NCBI GenBank assembly: GCA_034509925.1
Contig: CM067529.1
Coordinates: 5,587,001-5,651,000 of the forward strand
Direction: 5' to 3'
DNA from: Hirudinaria manillensis
Lineage: Eukaryota; Annelida; Clitellata; Hirudinida; Hirudinidae
Length of the DNA stretch: 64,000 nucleotides
Shown here: piece after piece, positions 26,283 to 38,080 of the stretch
How the letters are laid out: each line of letters opens with the position of its first letter
Position numbering within the stretch: the stretch's first letter is position 1
Translations under genes and position numbers: made by a program
The notes under the pieces: model-generated
Told to the model about the DNA's origin: nothing
The model's database searches: none
What the model saw: only the letters and a program-made list of their open reading frames with translations

Positions 26283-28490
26283 TTATTGACAAATTCTGGT
26301 GACACGATCAAAATATTTCCCCGAGGGACACGTCACAATTTTGCAACCAAGCAATGGACAAGTAACGTATTTGTCCGGTGTTACGTAGGGGTAATTGAGG
26401 TTAAGTAGTAATCCACACGGATTCTTGTCCAAGCAGTTGAAACTTTCCAATGTCGTCGTATGTCTTGCTGGAAATATTGAAAATTTAAAATATAAAATTA
26501 AAAAAGACATTTTAAAAAAAGGTAAAAGGCAGTTTTTGAATGTGAAATAACAATAAACGAGCTTTCGACGCGAAAGAATTTCATAAATCTAATCTTTTAT
26601 TCATAAAAATTGAATAAGAAAATAAATCTAAAACAAGATTTATGCAATTTCTGGAAATTTCGAAAGCGTGATTCCATTGTTGAGAATTTAAAAAGAACAC
26701 GCGGTTTAAAATCGAATTTTGGCGAATCCAGTTGAACAATGGAACCTCAATATGAAAGTTGCAGGAGAACAAGTACTTTCTGTTTGTTCGGAATTATTAT
26801 TGAAAATTTTCCGATTTAATGTTAAAAAATGTTTTAAAATGTTATTAATGTTATTTATAATTATTTAAACTGTTAAATGTCACTCAAGTGTAAACTATTT
26901 TGAATGATTGAATGATATATAAAACATTTTATTACATTTTAATCATTTTAAATATTCAATTACAAAAGTATTACAATTGTGCTACTGCGTTGTGATTAAT
27001 ATTGACCGACCAAGGATCAATGGGCCATTTCCATGAGGCGCCTCGTGGTTTTACAAGATGTTTTGTGAAGTGTAGATATTGTCTTTTTTTCAATTCTTGT
27101 GGAATTTTATGCTGGTCAACAAACACTATCATAAATGTGAGCCTATAATCTGCTCATTTGAATAGTCACTCCCCTTATCATCATTATCGTCATCATCATC
27201 ACTATCATCACCGTCACCATCACCACCACCACTACCGTCACCGTCATCATCACCATCGCTACTGCCATTGTCAACACCAACAATGTTATCGTTGTGGCTT
27301 TATTTAAATTTGAAATATTGATTTCTTGTTTTAAAGTATAAAAAATAATATTAAAAAGGAATATTTAAAAAAAAATATTCGCACGCGTAATTGCTCGAGC
27401 AATTTTGTCGGATAATAACGCTTTCTGCTAAATTTTGCTAATAGATAAATAATTATTAATCGATATAAAAAAAAATTATGTCTTAAAATTCTCACCAGTT
27501 GTGGTCGTGGTTTCCACAAGCCCAAGATTTTCAGTTGTAACTACAGTTTTCCAGAAAATCCCTGAAAAATTATTTCTAATCATCGACAGTAGCAATAGCC
27601 ATAAAGCCATCGACAGTAGTAATTTTGCCATATTTTTTTCCTAATGTGTAGTTTTCACCATTTTAATTATGACTTCTGGAAAATATTCAACAATGCACAA
27701 ATACGAATAAATGTTCGTGTAAATGTCCAGACTTTTCCTCTTTATTGCTAGAAAGAAATGCTACTCTGTCATTAGAAGAAAAATCTTTACTACTGGATCG
27801 TCGCTAAGAATTTTCCGGATATCTTTTTTACTTCGTACATTGCTTCTGAGGCCTTTCTTTTGCATGCAACCTTTGCATCATTTGGTTTTGTCACGTAAAA
27901 TTATTCATGTCACACTTTTACAACCAGTGACATTAAATATTGCATGATAAATATCATCGAATTGTTTCAGCGATTAAAAACATTGCAAGTCGTTAAAGTA
28001 CTTGATTCCCAAAGCTCACTTCAAATGGAAAATATACTTGTTTACCAAACAAATGAAACTCCACATACTTGTTGATTGTTCAGTGAGGAGAAGCGAAGAG
28101 ACGGGAGATGTGTCGAAAGATGTTCTCTATGCCAATAATTGTAAAATATTAGCAAACCAATCACTTTCATGATGAACTTACCGAAAAGAACTGGCAATTG
28201 TAGTTCGAACTTGAACTTTCTTCAAAGATACCCGGCAAAGTTAGGTACAATTGGCAGTTGGAGGACTTCGATTTCTTAACGTAATTGAATCCACTACAAT
28301 TTGAATTCTTCCAGCACAAGTGAGCGCATTCTGGTTGGCAGGACGTAACTGTGTAAGTTTGAACATTGCTTGAAGAGCTTGATACACCGCACATGGGGAT
28401 GCCCTGAATATTCGTCAAGATTCTGAATGTGTCCTTTGCAGTTATGTTGACGATGAAAATCGAAAGAATAAATATTATTTTCAAAATCAT
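26283..28490 (-). CDS. D1: secreted PAN/apple plus chitin-binding type 2 protein
   Basis: Four exons (28490-28182, about 28126-28069, 27561-27496, 26467-26283) give 205 residues with the same architecture as D2. The signal peptide is MILKIIFILSIFIVNITAK, followed by a PAN/apple-like exon, a short Ser/Thr-rich exon, a Thr-rich exon (VVTTENLGLVETTTTT) and a CBM14 exon (SFNCLDKNPC, PDKYVTCPLLGC, CPSGKYFDRVTRIC). The PAN and first linker exons are almost identical in DNA to those of D2, including the intron between them, whereas the third exon, the CBM14 exon and the signal peptide have diverged. Expression and partner are unknown. Confidence 0.85.
27177..27285. repeat. Imperfect (CAT/CAC)n trinucleotide repeat in D1 intron
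   Basis: About 105 bases of catcatcatcactatcatc-like triplets with CAC, CCG and TCG interruptions, inside the intron between exons 3 and 4 of D1. It is not coding on the gene strand. Confidence 0.85.
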
Positions 28491-29730
28491 TTCAAATTTG
28501 TGTTTTTCAATCTCAGCAATGATTTCTTGCTTGCTTGATGAAAGCGGAAGGCATTATAAATAGCCGGCATCTGGGTTTCACACGACGCGCATTATTTATT
28601 CATTAGAGACATTTATTTTTATCGTATTTTAAATATAATACTACCAGCTTAAAGCTTCAAATAATATTTATTCAACATATCGCCTTTGTATATTCGTGTT
28701 GCTGAAAATGGGCAAAACGACGATCCATCGGCCAAAGAGTGACCACACTGAAATTCTCAACAAATGCTCCAGGGATATAAATTGGACGAAATAAAAATAT
28801 CAGGCCATTCCTTCTTTCATTTTGCATCCAATTATTTTGCTTGTCACAAAAATGTATTAATTAACAAGATTACAAAAACTTTATCGGAAAAAGTATAGTA
28901 GTATTTATATGAAATTAAGTTAAGTTATTCAAATTCACACCTTTAACAGTTAGTGGATTATTTATATTATAGCAACCTGACGTAGTACAGACAATTCTAG
29001 ATAGAACTCCTGGAGGTTGCCCAATCAAATGAATATTAATGATGTTAAATGATTCAATTTCTCAAACTTCTAAGTTTTTATCGCTTTTATAATCGTTTAA
29101 AATATTTTTTTATATGATGTGTCACGTAATTTTTCAAAAAATCTCTGACCTCCAGGACGTACGGGATATCCCTCTCCTCGGAAAACGCCGATATGAGTGT
29201 CTTGCTTAATCCCCCACCCACAATTAACGAAGGTTATCTGAAATATAATAATAATGTTACTGAGTATTGTTAAGATAGCGAATGTATGAGTAGGGCTTCA
29301 GGACCACTGAGCTAATGGGGGTAGTTTTCCCCCATGAGGAAGGTCTTCAGGAGCCCGGCTGAAGTTTGAACCAAATTTGACCAGCAACATCAGTGAAGGT
29401 GTGATATGCATGCTGCATTTATATCTAAGTTTTATCGATTAACTTTCTATTTTTTAATTCTTTATTGAATACCGTCTACTCAGCGCTAACTCAAAAAACA
29501 TGCTAGAAATGAAGGAAATGAGACAAATGTATGCAAACATCAACGAGGAATATAAATTATAACATTAATTTATTTTTACACCAATTTATTATGTTATTAA
29601 TCTAAATATGACAGATAACGCTCCCTGATTGGCTGGGCCAACTCTCAAACTTTCTGTCTCGAAGTGCCTGAGAAGCTGCGCTATTGAGAGAAAGTTGTTG
29701 GATCGCCAAGCTTTGCGAAGTTTTTTCAGA
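28491..29730. other. Divergent intergenic region between D1 and endophilin
   Basis: No exon is recognised. A TATAAATA-like box at about 28,555 lies some 65 bp upstream of D1. A locally GC-rich imperfect hairpin lies at 29,293-29,356. A reading frame in the 29,589-29,841 region is the antisense or leader of endophilin exon 1. Confidence 0.45.
29293..29356. other. Imperfect long hairpin
   Basis: The arms gggcttcaggacc...atggggg and cccccat...ggtcttcaggagccc pair imperfectly around the loop tagtttt, with a perfect tgggg(g) core. It stands out in an AT-rich spacer. It could be a small structured RNA or an old foldback element; no specific family is recognised. Confidence 0.3.
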
Positions 29731-31271
29731 ATGGATTTTAAGAAGTTGACTGCCGATGCTGGAGCTTTTTTCAACAGAGCTAAACAGGTTTGCTTCAAAA
29801 TATTTTATGTAATTTTCAATTCCCATAAGAGCCACACCTGAGCTTGTGATTATGCTAATGTATTAGTAATCACGTCACAAATTGAACAAATTGTTAAGAA
29901 CTCTTTATTATGAATCTAGTTTACCGAGGAAGTGTTCGGACAAGCCGAAAAAACTGAATATGATGCCCATTTAGAACAACTTATTTCGAAAGCCACAAAA
30001 ACCAAACTATGGACAGAAAGAATCATTGCTGAAGTTGAAACCATGTTGGATCCTAACCCAAGTAGATTACATAAAATTAACGTATAAATCATGATATAGT
30101 GTAGTTCTACATAGTTTCAGAGCATTCTATTCATTTGCATGAAATAAATTTCTATTTCAGCCTCAAGGCTTCAATCTAAAGTTTTTGATTCTGTGAGTTC
30201 AACCAAAGCTACAAAACTGAATGTGTATGATGCATTTGGGACAGCTTTAATTGATGCTGGGAATGATCTTGGAAACAATCTCCCATATGGTTATTCTCAT
30301 TATGTAATATGCTCTATATGATTATTTGTTGGAAATTTAAAAATGCATAGGTGTTCTCATAATCAAATATTTGAATTCAAGTTCTATGCTACTAAATTGG
30401 CAATTAACATATAATGTTTGATTAAGTAAATTTTTGATTGAGAGTTCTATACAGATACCAGTGCAGTACTAATGTACAAATACTGATAAACAGGAGATTC
30501 TCTCGTGAAGACGGGAACAACTCAACACAAGATTGCAGGGGCTCAAAGGGAATATTCTCAGACGGTCGCGAAAGTGCTGATTAATCCTCTCAAGAACTTT
30601 CTTGATGGGGACATGAAAACGATCGAAGTGCGAATGGATTTCGTTAACTTCCTCTCGTGAACTTTTACAGAATTAATTATTTTTCAACTTCAGAAAGAGC
30701 TGAAGACGCTCGAAAGCAAGAGATTGGATCTCGATTCCACGAAAAGTCGTCACAAGAAGGCCGAGGATAAATCGGAGGTTTGGAACGTTTCCGATTTGGG
30801 CCTATTTCAATGGCCAAAGTAAAGGCCGTTAAGAACGCTTGCGCTCGTGTTTGCGCCAAGAGCATTAAAATTAATTGCTTTGAAAATGTTCAGAATTCTA
30901 TTTGGAACAGGTGGAGACAGAACTGAAGAATGCCCAGCTGATGTTTGACAGACAAGTTGAAGTTGTAAAGCACTTACTTCAAGGTGTCGGCAGCACTCAT
31001 GTAAGTAAGCCACGGATCGCGATGATGACGTGGGTTAATTTTTAAGAGGCATTCGATAAGGCATGGTGGTTTGCTTATGCAGTTATAAAGTTGTTATAAT
31101 TGTGATTGTTAATCAATTTGATTTCCCTGTTAATAATTTGTTATGTGCTATTGTAAGGTCCACCACCTAAAGTGCCTGCAGGAATTTGTAATTGCACAGA
31201 GGGATTATCATGCACTGTGCCAACAGTTCACCACTCAGCTGCAAGATGAATTGGCTGCTCTGAGCAAGTAG
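29731..31271 (+). CDS. SH3GLB: Endophilin-B-like BAR-domain protein without SH3
   Basis: Seven exons (29731-29787, 29920-30061, 30161-30289, 30494-30627, 30694-30777, 30911-31000, 31158-31271) join in phase to 249 residues, the size of the N-BAR domain alone. Matches to endophilin-B include MDFKKLTADAGAFFNRAKQ, TEEVFGQAEKTEYDAHLEQL, FGTALIDAGNDLG, INPLKNFLDGDMKTIE, LESKRLDLDSTKSRHKKAE, QLMFDRQVEVVKHLLQGVGS and HHLKCLQEFVIAQRDYHA. The N-terminal amphipathic helix and curved dimer would bend membranes in mitochondrial/autophagic or endocytic traffic. Family members normally end in an SH3 domain. Here the frame closes at 31,271, and no SH3-like sequence is seen before the next gene. An alternative donor just before the stop (AA|GTAGAA) leaves a longer isoform possible. 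Confidence 0.88.
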
Positions 31272-33146
31272 AATTTACATTCCATCATCATCATCATCAT
31301 CCTCGTTGTTATTGTTGCTGACATTATTCTGGACTAAATTTTGCTTATGCTGCATGCTTTGTGATTCTTTATTTAGTTCACTTAGAAATCATTTGAAAAT
31401 TTTAGCTGCACTTATGTTGCTTAACCTGTTGTTTTATGGCTTACATCTTACTGATCTTGCTCTAGATTAGCAAATCTCATGAGAAGTATGAAATCATAAC
31501 TTCTCTCTCTCTCTCGGACATTTTGATCCACCGTATGTTTCCATCTGATATTAATTAGATTATTCAAAAGTAAAATTGCTTCATGCAATCAGTTAACGAA
31601 CTACTAACAACGAAGTTGTTAGTCATACCATATGTTATTCATATTAGTCACAACAATTCAATAGCTATATATTTTTCAATTACATTATTTATTATATTTA
31701 AAGAAAAAAATTTATAATGCCCTGCAATATTTCTAATATTTTGTTATTTCACGTGAATACATTATATCAAAATGCTTGATGCTCGTTTGACTCTAGATTT
31801 GGAATCTTAAAACATTTTTCTCGATTTTCAGTTTGTTTCCTGTGGCTTGAATAATTTGATTTGATTTATTTGCTTGTGAATCAAATGAATTCTGAAATTT
31901 TATGTTCCAAATGGGTTATTAATTAATTAATAAATGCTAATAAATCCTAATTTGTTTTATAGCTTTGCTCAAGAAACCATTCTGTTTTGGTTCAATTCTT
32001 AGCATTTAATGTGGTGATAACAAGTGATTTATACATGAGTTTGGATCAGTTCTAAGAAAAGTCTTGTAAAGAAGGTGGTCAATGTGAAATATTTAGATGG
32101 TAATGCTTGTTGATGTTCAATGTGATTGAACAACAGGTTTGTAATTTTGTGTTTCTAAAGTAAAACCTATTTTAGATATTTCGGATCTGCAGAGCTGTTG
32201 TACATAGAGCTGTAGATTTCATGACTTTTCTAATGTATTGTGCACCTAGCCATAGATTTGAATTATTTTTGGCACACATTCAAACAGAAACCTCTGATTA
32301 CCTACAAAGGTAGAGGTTTGGTAGCAGAATCTTTGCCAGAGCCGGCGATTGAAATGTGTTTTACATATTAAATTAAAAAAAAAAATTTGATTTACAAGTG
32401 TCATTATCACTCATTCAATTCTCATAAATAAATAAAAGTTAAACATTAAAGTATAAACAATCAAATATGAACCAAAAATGATGTCTCAGTTCAAAGAAAA
32501 AAAAAATAAGAGACTAGTCTGAACGAAATTCAACTTCATTTTAAGTTATGGAACGTGGTTAGTCTTGCAACATCATAATAAGCCAGTTGACAGTTAAACG
32601 ATCATTTGACCACTTGGCTTTCTTATTAACGCTTCATATTAACCCTGAAAATGATGCTCAGAGCTCATAAAAACCTAACCAGCTGCAGATGAGAAACAGA
32701 AACGAGATGGGCCAAATTACATTCGCTTGCATTCATTGCCAACAACACGACCAACAACAAATCCTCTCGAGAGTTTATCAACTTTCTCCCTCCGAACGCA
32801 TCTGAATTTTTCGTGAATGACGAAATCCTCTCCTTTACATTCAGTTTGGGGGGTTTCTGTCAAAAGGAACACTCGTAAATAAAGCTTCAATCAAGCGGGC
32901 GGGCGGACAATAGGTGGGTAATACTGAAACCAGAAATTCCCATTTTGATTGGCTACCCCTGAAACTTTGCGCCACAAACCCAAGTACTCATAGCATGTTA
33001 ATACCATGGTATGAAGAGTACTCCTGTAATCCACCAACTGTTTTTCTGTAACACGACACTACAGTGGTTTACATGAGTTACATTGCCAAACTTCCAGTAA
33101 TTCAGAAGCACTAATAAATAAAACTATCTCTCGCAGTTGCCGATTG
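31272..33146. other. 3' region of endophilin and convergent spacer
   Basis: Contains the presumed endophilin 3' UTR (a (ATC)n run at about 31,283, a CT run near 31,502, AATAAA-like sites at about 31,930). I searched it by eye for an SH3 exon and found none. Confidence 0.45.
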
Positions 33147-34449
33147 CTACTTAAGGGACCGAGTACTGAAAATCCGGGTATAAGCACATCTGGTTAAGTT
33201 CCTGACAGTACCAGAAAACCCTTGGATTTGCAGAGTTAATAAATAAAGGAATATATAAATGGAAATAATCTCGTCACCTTTCTGTATAGTTTCCCGAATC
33301 GTTTTCTGTTGAAGATGGTTTTCCCAAGCCTTTCCGAAGTCTTGGCTCCAATCAGTTGGATGGTCGTCCATTATTATCACGTTGTCTTTGGAGGCATGAG
33401 TGGCAAGGTTGGTGATATCGGCGTCAGCGACTTTAAAGGTGTGACCGCCATCTACGAAAATAATGTCGCAGAATGGTAATTGTCCCGTAGACTTAAAAAG
33501 AGGAATCGATGTCTGGGAATCGCCAAATTCAACGTGTATGCGCTGAGCACCGAACATCTCGGCCAAGTTGACAGCCATTTTCTTTGCATACAAATGATTT
33601 CCCAAATCAAAACTGAATACCCGGAGATCATTGTTAGCTGTAAGAAAATTGAATGCGCTGTGACCGAAGTTGAAGCCAGTTTCGCAAACTGTTACAGGTC
33701 CGTTCACGCCTGCCAACATGTGAAGCACTTGGTATTCTTCAGGAACCTGACCAGAATGGCCTTCTCCGTCAGTTTGACCTTCGTATGATTCCTGTCGTCT
33801 ACATTAGCATACGTTAATTATAATATTATACATACGTTAATTCATAATCATAATATTATACATGTGTTAATTCATAATCATAATATTATACATGTGTTAA
33901 TTCATAATCATAATATTATACAAAAATACATAATAATAATATTATAACATATATTATCTCTTAACGATGAAGCTATTAAGATGTTTTCTTATTCCGTTAT
34001 TGCTTATTCCTTCACTCGCTGCCTATCTAGTTCTGGTGGTTTTCATAATATAGTAAAAAAAAAATATTTAGCCAAAATAAAGCGGAGGTGTGTTAACCCT
34101 AACCCCAACCCTAAACCGAAGTCTGTGTGTTGCATTGTTCCGTAGCAGAAGTCGAAGACGTCAAAACATTTGAAACGGCAACTAACTTTGTTTCGAATTG
34201 AGTCAACTTTTCGTGATAGGTTTTTGAAAAGTTCCACTTCCGCCAATCTTGAGATAAGTCCTCGCAATGAATCGCATCAGAATTAAACAGAGACAAGATT
34301 TCAGCAAAGCGATCTTCGCTTCCCATCTTTTGTGTTTCTCTCTTAAACGTTTTTAACTCTCTCACGTTTTTCCAAAATAATATTGAGACGATGGTTGTGG
34401 ACACAACAATTGTAATCAGAAAATGTTTCTTATGCTTGAATAAGCTCAT
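33147..34449 (-). CDS. Membrane-anchored class I SAM-dependent methyltransferase
   Basis: Three exons (34449-34117, about 33791-33277, about 33238-33147) encode roughly 310 residues. The N-terminus is a short cytosolic stretch plus a signal-anchor (HFLITIVVSTTIVSILFW), predicting type II topology with the catalytic domain lumenal or extracellular. The catalytic exon has a GxGxG-like motif I (VCETGFNFGHSAFNF), an acidic loop (VFSFDLGNHLYAKK), motif FCDIIFVDGGHTFKVADADI and IIMDDHPTDWSQDF, matching the Methyltransf_24/CmcI-like group. The substrate is unknown. The C-terminal exon is short and its acceptor is inferred. Intron 1 begins in a telomere-like repeat and contains a 30-bp minisatellite. 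Confidence 0.8.
33809..33920. repeat. 30-bp minisatellite, about 3.8 units
   Basis: The unit catgtgttaattcataatca plus taatattata is repeated in tandem; the left units have catacg instead of catgtg. It lies within intron 1 of the methyltransferase gene. Confidence 0.9.
34093..34117. repeat. Interstitial telomere-like repeat
   Basis: Reads aaccctaaccccaaccctaa, about four degenerate CCCTAA units (TTAGGG on the other strand), exactly overlapping the start of methyltransferase intron 1 on the minus strand. Confidence 0.75.
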
Positions 34450-36579
34450 CTTTAAATTAAAAAAAACCGACTCTCAAGTTATCAAAAGCTGTTTAAACAG
34501 CAGATGAGTAGTACGACGTATTCTCATATTGAGTATGAACTGAGTCTATTCGCAAATGTAGCAGGTGCGACGGTCGCTAAAGAAATGGATCGATGGATCT
34601 CGCAAACCCCTTTAGTTTATCAATTCGGTCGTTTTCGTCAACAATGTTAATTGAATTTAAACTTAGGTAAAGAACGGAGTTTTAGAAGTGATAAATCAAT
34701 TTCTTAAGCTTGATTCAAGTTCGTTATATACAAATAGTGCTACATTCATTATAGTTACTTATATAGTTACTTGCGAACTCAAATAAGGTTCTTCAATAAA
34801 TAAATAAATATAAATATATTTAATATAATATATATTATATATATATATATTGTTCATCTCGACAAAACTTGCATCTTTAGACTCGAATAAATCCTTTTAG
34901 AGAGCTGAGATCTCTTCGAACATTAGTCGAAAGTTTGAAAACAGTTTTTTTACTGATTTAGGTGACGTAAGAGAGATGGGGAAGCCCCATGAATATAAAT
35001 TGCCTAACGAAAAATCTGTTAACATCAAGGTGGGTAAGACTATGGTTACATTTTCTATGCTAATGTCCTCTATATACTCTTTATATTATATATATTATAT
35101 TAAATATATTTATTATTTATATTTAATACAATATATATCATATATAAATAAATAATTTTTTTTGTAATTTAGGTAAACGTTTAACTCAGTTTTGGCATCG
35201 TTACTAACTGCTTGTGAAGCTCTTTGGAAACGACCACTCAGAACTCGAAGCTGTCTTTGAGATAAGGAGTGGGCAATTACTTTTCGATGACTTGGGTCGC
35301 CATTGTGGATATGGCTATTAAAATCGATAATAAAAAAGAACGTTTTATTTATGCATGAAAAGAAAAGGTAACGCTAATGTAATGTAAAACGTTTTTCAGT
35401 TGTTTGATTAATAAATAAATGGTTAAAATTGTAACCCGTGGAGATAATCTCGAGACTGGTTCAACTTGGCGGAGGACCGTCATCATCCGCACCTCGATTA
35501 CATCTTTTGAACTTGAATCATTGTTTCAGTTTTGAAATGTTTATGTTCAGGACAATGTTCTGACTTTCCCAATGTTATTTTGAAGTGCAGACGAGTAGTT
35601 AAGCATCGGCAAAGTTAAACATTATTGTTATTATAATAGTCATTTGCATCAAGTGTTTAATAGGTGCTTAACGTTTAGTTCTTTCGTGGATAATCGTTGC
35701 TTAATAAACAATTTGTGTGGTAACTTTCTCAGATGCCTTCGATCACTTTATTTATTTATTTATTTTTCTAAACAAAACGAAGGGTCATCCGATGACCACT
35801 TACACATTTTGTAATAGCGTTTTGGCCACAGAAAATAGAGCGAAACAGAAACAACACTTAAAAACAAAAAAAAATGTTAAACAAAAATTTAAAGCGTACT
35901 TAAGTACTTAAAGTAACTTTTTTTTCTGAGTCTACACTAGCCGATTATTAAACAATGATCGATCGATTAAAATTTTTATGATACTTATTTCAGCATCTTT
36001 GATGATTAATAAATAAACGTAATAAATAAACATGTTTTTTTTAAATTATATGCAAACATATTTTTGTTTGCTTACCTCAAACTAATTTAAACCAAATATT
36101 TCCTTATTAGTCATGTATTCTACCTTTATTTGCAATATGTTAGGTTAAACAATATCTAATTTTAGCTTTTTTATAGATCTTATAGATCAATAGATTTAAT
36201 GAAATGAATAATTTTATTAGTAATAAATTTCTCAAATATTCCTGCCCAAGTACATAAAATATTTATTGGATCCATAAAATAACAAATATTCAGCACAAAA
36301 AGCAGTAACAAATGACATTTTGAACTAAGCATGTAAAGGGCCCCAATGTCATGAACTTTGGGCATCATACCACATCATCAAACTTGAAACCGTCCCCGAT
36401 CTCTCCAAACGATTGGTATCACCCGGTGGTGCCCGCGACTCGCAAATATCCAAAACTTCCCGTCGTCTCCTTCTCTGAGATTACCTAACAAATCATTAAA
36501 TTGTTCAAGTTTATTCGCCGGTAAAATCATCAAACAGCATTTTATTTCAAGACTTACCTTGTCTTAAGATTCACGCAAG
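34450..36579. other. Intergenic, AT-rich
   Basis: No gene is supported. It contains an (AT)n run at about 34,815-34,850, a second AT-rich block at about 35,070-35,150, a (TTTA)n run near 35,750 and several short frames without homologous patterns. It should include the methyltransferase promoter at its left end and the complexin 3' UTR at its right end. Confidence 0.45.
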
Positions 36580-37197
36580 TCAAACAATTGCGCAACAACT
36601 TTTGGTCTTCTCCGAATCCTGATCTGCAAACCGTAAAAAAATATGTATCATGTAATTGGTTAATGATTACTAGTTTTTTTTTTTACCTGGAGCATCCTCT
36701 GAACTGACTTCAAGTTTACTAATTTTGCCTTTCTTTTCATCATTAGGATTGTTCAAGCCGTACTGAAAAACGAAACTGGTTTTCTAAATGAATTGTCTTG
36801 AAATTGGTTATTAAAATTTCAAAATTAGAAATTATTTCTAGGAAGGATTTTAAGAAAAATATAGAATACAAGCTGCCGCTGTGACATACATAACAATTAA
36901 GTGATATTTTTCAACCATTCGTATTTATAAACTGGAACTGAATGATTTGAAATTAACTGAAAGGATGCATTGGTTAAATTATCTGACAATTACCTTCTTT
37001 CTAATTTCGTTCCTTAATTTTTCTCTTTCTTCGTAATTGCTTTTGTGCCTCTTTGTAAGATCATCCTGCTGAGCAATTCTCGCTTCTTCGTCTTCATTCG
37101 TTTGAGTCTCACTTCCTGGTCTTTGGTCTTCTGCAACTAAACCGCCGGTACCAGTGGCTTTCAGGGATGCCACGTATTTGATCAACGTAGAAGTCAT
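36580..37197 (-). CDS. CPLX: Complexin with C-terminal CAAX box
   Basis: Three exons (37197-36994, 36762-36687, 36623-36580) join in phase to 107 residues. Complexins clamp and activate the SNARE complex in synaptic vesicle fusion. The N-terminal part MTSTLIKYVASLKATGTGG, the acidic/glutamine accessory region, and the central SNARE-binding helix (KRHKSNYEEREKLRNEIRKK followed by YGLNNPNDEKKG) fit the family. The last residues are SEKTKSCCAIV, where CAIV is a CAAX prenylation signal, as in several invertebrate complexins and vertebrate complexins 3/4. Complexin is short, and alternative last exons are common in other animals; only one is evident here. Confidence 0.88.
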
Positions 37198-38080
37198 AAC
37201 TTCTATTTTTCAGGAACTTTCTTCAACGTTTTCCGTTCATTGAATAGAAATAGATCTAGTTCTAACAGGTTTTCGTAATAGAGCAGCAGTTAATAAATTT
37301 TCTGATGTAAGCTCCTAATATGAGACGTGTAAATATACCGAACGTCAGCTCACCTGTAATCTATTATTAGGCCAATAATACATTTTGATACCGTTATGAG
37401 CTATAAAAAAAGTGTTATCTCGGAGTTCCCAGATAATATTTGGTTGTGCACAGGTTTATTTTCAGTCATTTGTGTTGTTCAACAATCGATTGGTTTTTAG
37501 ATGGTTTTAAGGTTTTAACGTTATGTTTAATGTTATAATGCATTTCAACTCAAGTCAGCCGGCAGTTTGTTACATTCACGATTATCTGGAAGCCGAAAGG
37601 GGGAGGAGGGAAAGAAGGCATAGAAAGAAAATTGGCAAGCTTGGCGACCAATGGGAAAGCAGATTTAACTTTGAAATTAAATATTTAAAACATAAAAAAT
37701 ATTTAAAACATAAATTTTAAATTTCTCCCAGGCGTTTTGGAATTGTTTCCCTCCTCCAGGTTTTTGCTCTGCAAACGTATTCCAAATTCATGGTTACTGA
37801 CCACTTCATGAAAATTCCAATCGTTAGCAATACTATGTTTGCTTTATTTACCCGAATCTCTAATATCATTCGAATCTCTGCTAAATCTCTTTATTAACTG
37901 TTAAGTTCGCTACAGCAGTGGAGGTCAAATCTATTAAATTTCAAAGAGTTCAGCATTTATTTCATATCTCAAGAAATTAATACTGGAATGACTTAATTCA
38001 ATCGACTTTAATTTGGTGACATGTGGTAATGTGTGCATTATGGGCCTGTGTAATTATTAAATGTTAATTAAGAGAAAATG
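37198..38080. other. Spacer between complexin and ODAD2
   Basis: It contains the complexin promoter on the left and the 3' end of ODAD2 on the right. A 65-codon plus-strand frame at 37,523 is Arg/Lys-rich and matches nothing recognisable. Confidence 0.4.

Noticed and set aside
27177..27285. CRISPR-like or coding Ser/Pro repeat
   Set aside because: It is an imperfect trinucleotide microsatellite within an intron; no repeat-spacer structure is present anywhere in the window.
29300..29372. tRNA or SINE on the minus strand (TTAGCTCAGTGGT-like A-box and GGTTCAAA-like B-box)
   Set aside because: The two boxes occur in the wrong order for a minus-strand tRNA, so the resemblance is coincidental.
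31272..33146. SH3 exon for the endophilin gene
   Set aside because: Read in three frames by eye; no ALYDY-, WW- or PxxY-like pattern is present.
37523..37720. 65-codon plus-strand frame rich in Arg and Lys
   Set aside because: No splice context, homologous pattern or paralog; compatible with chance.
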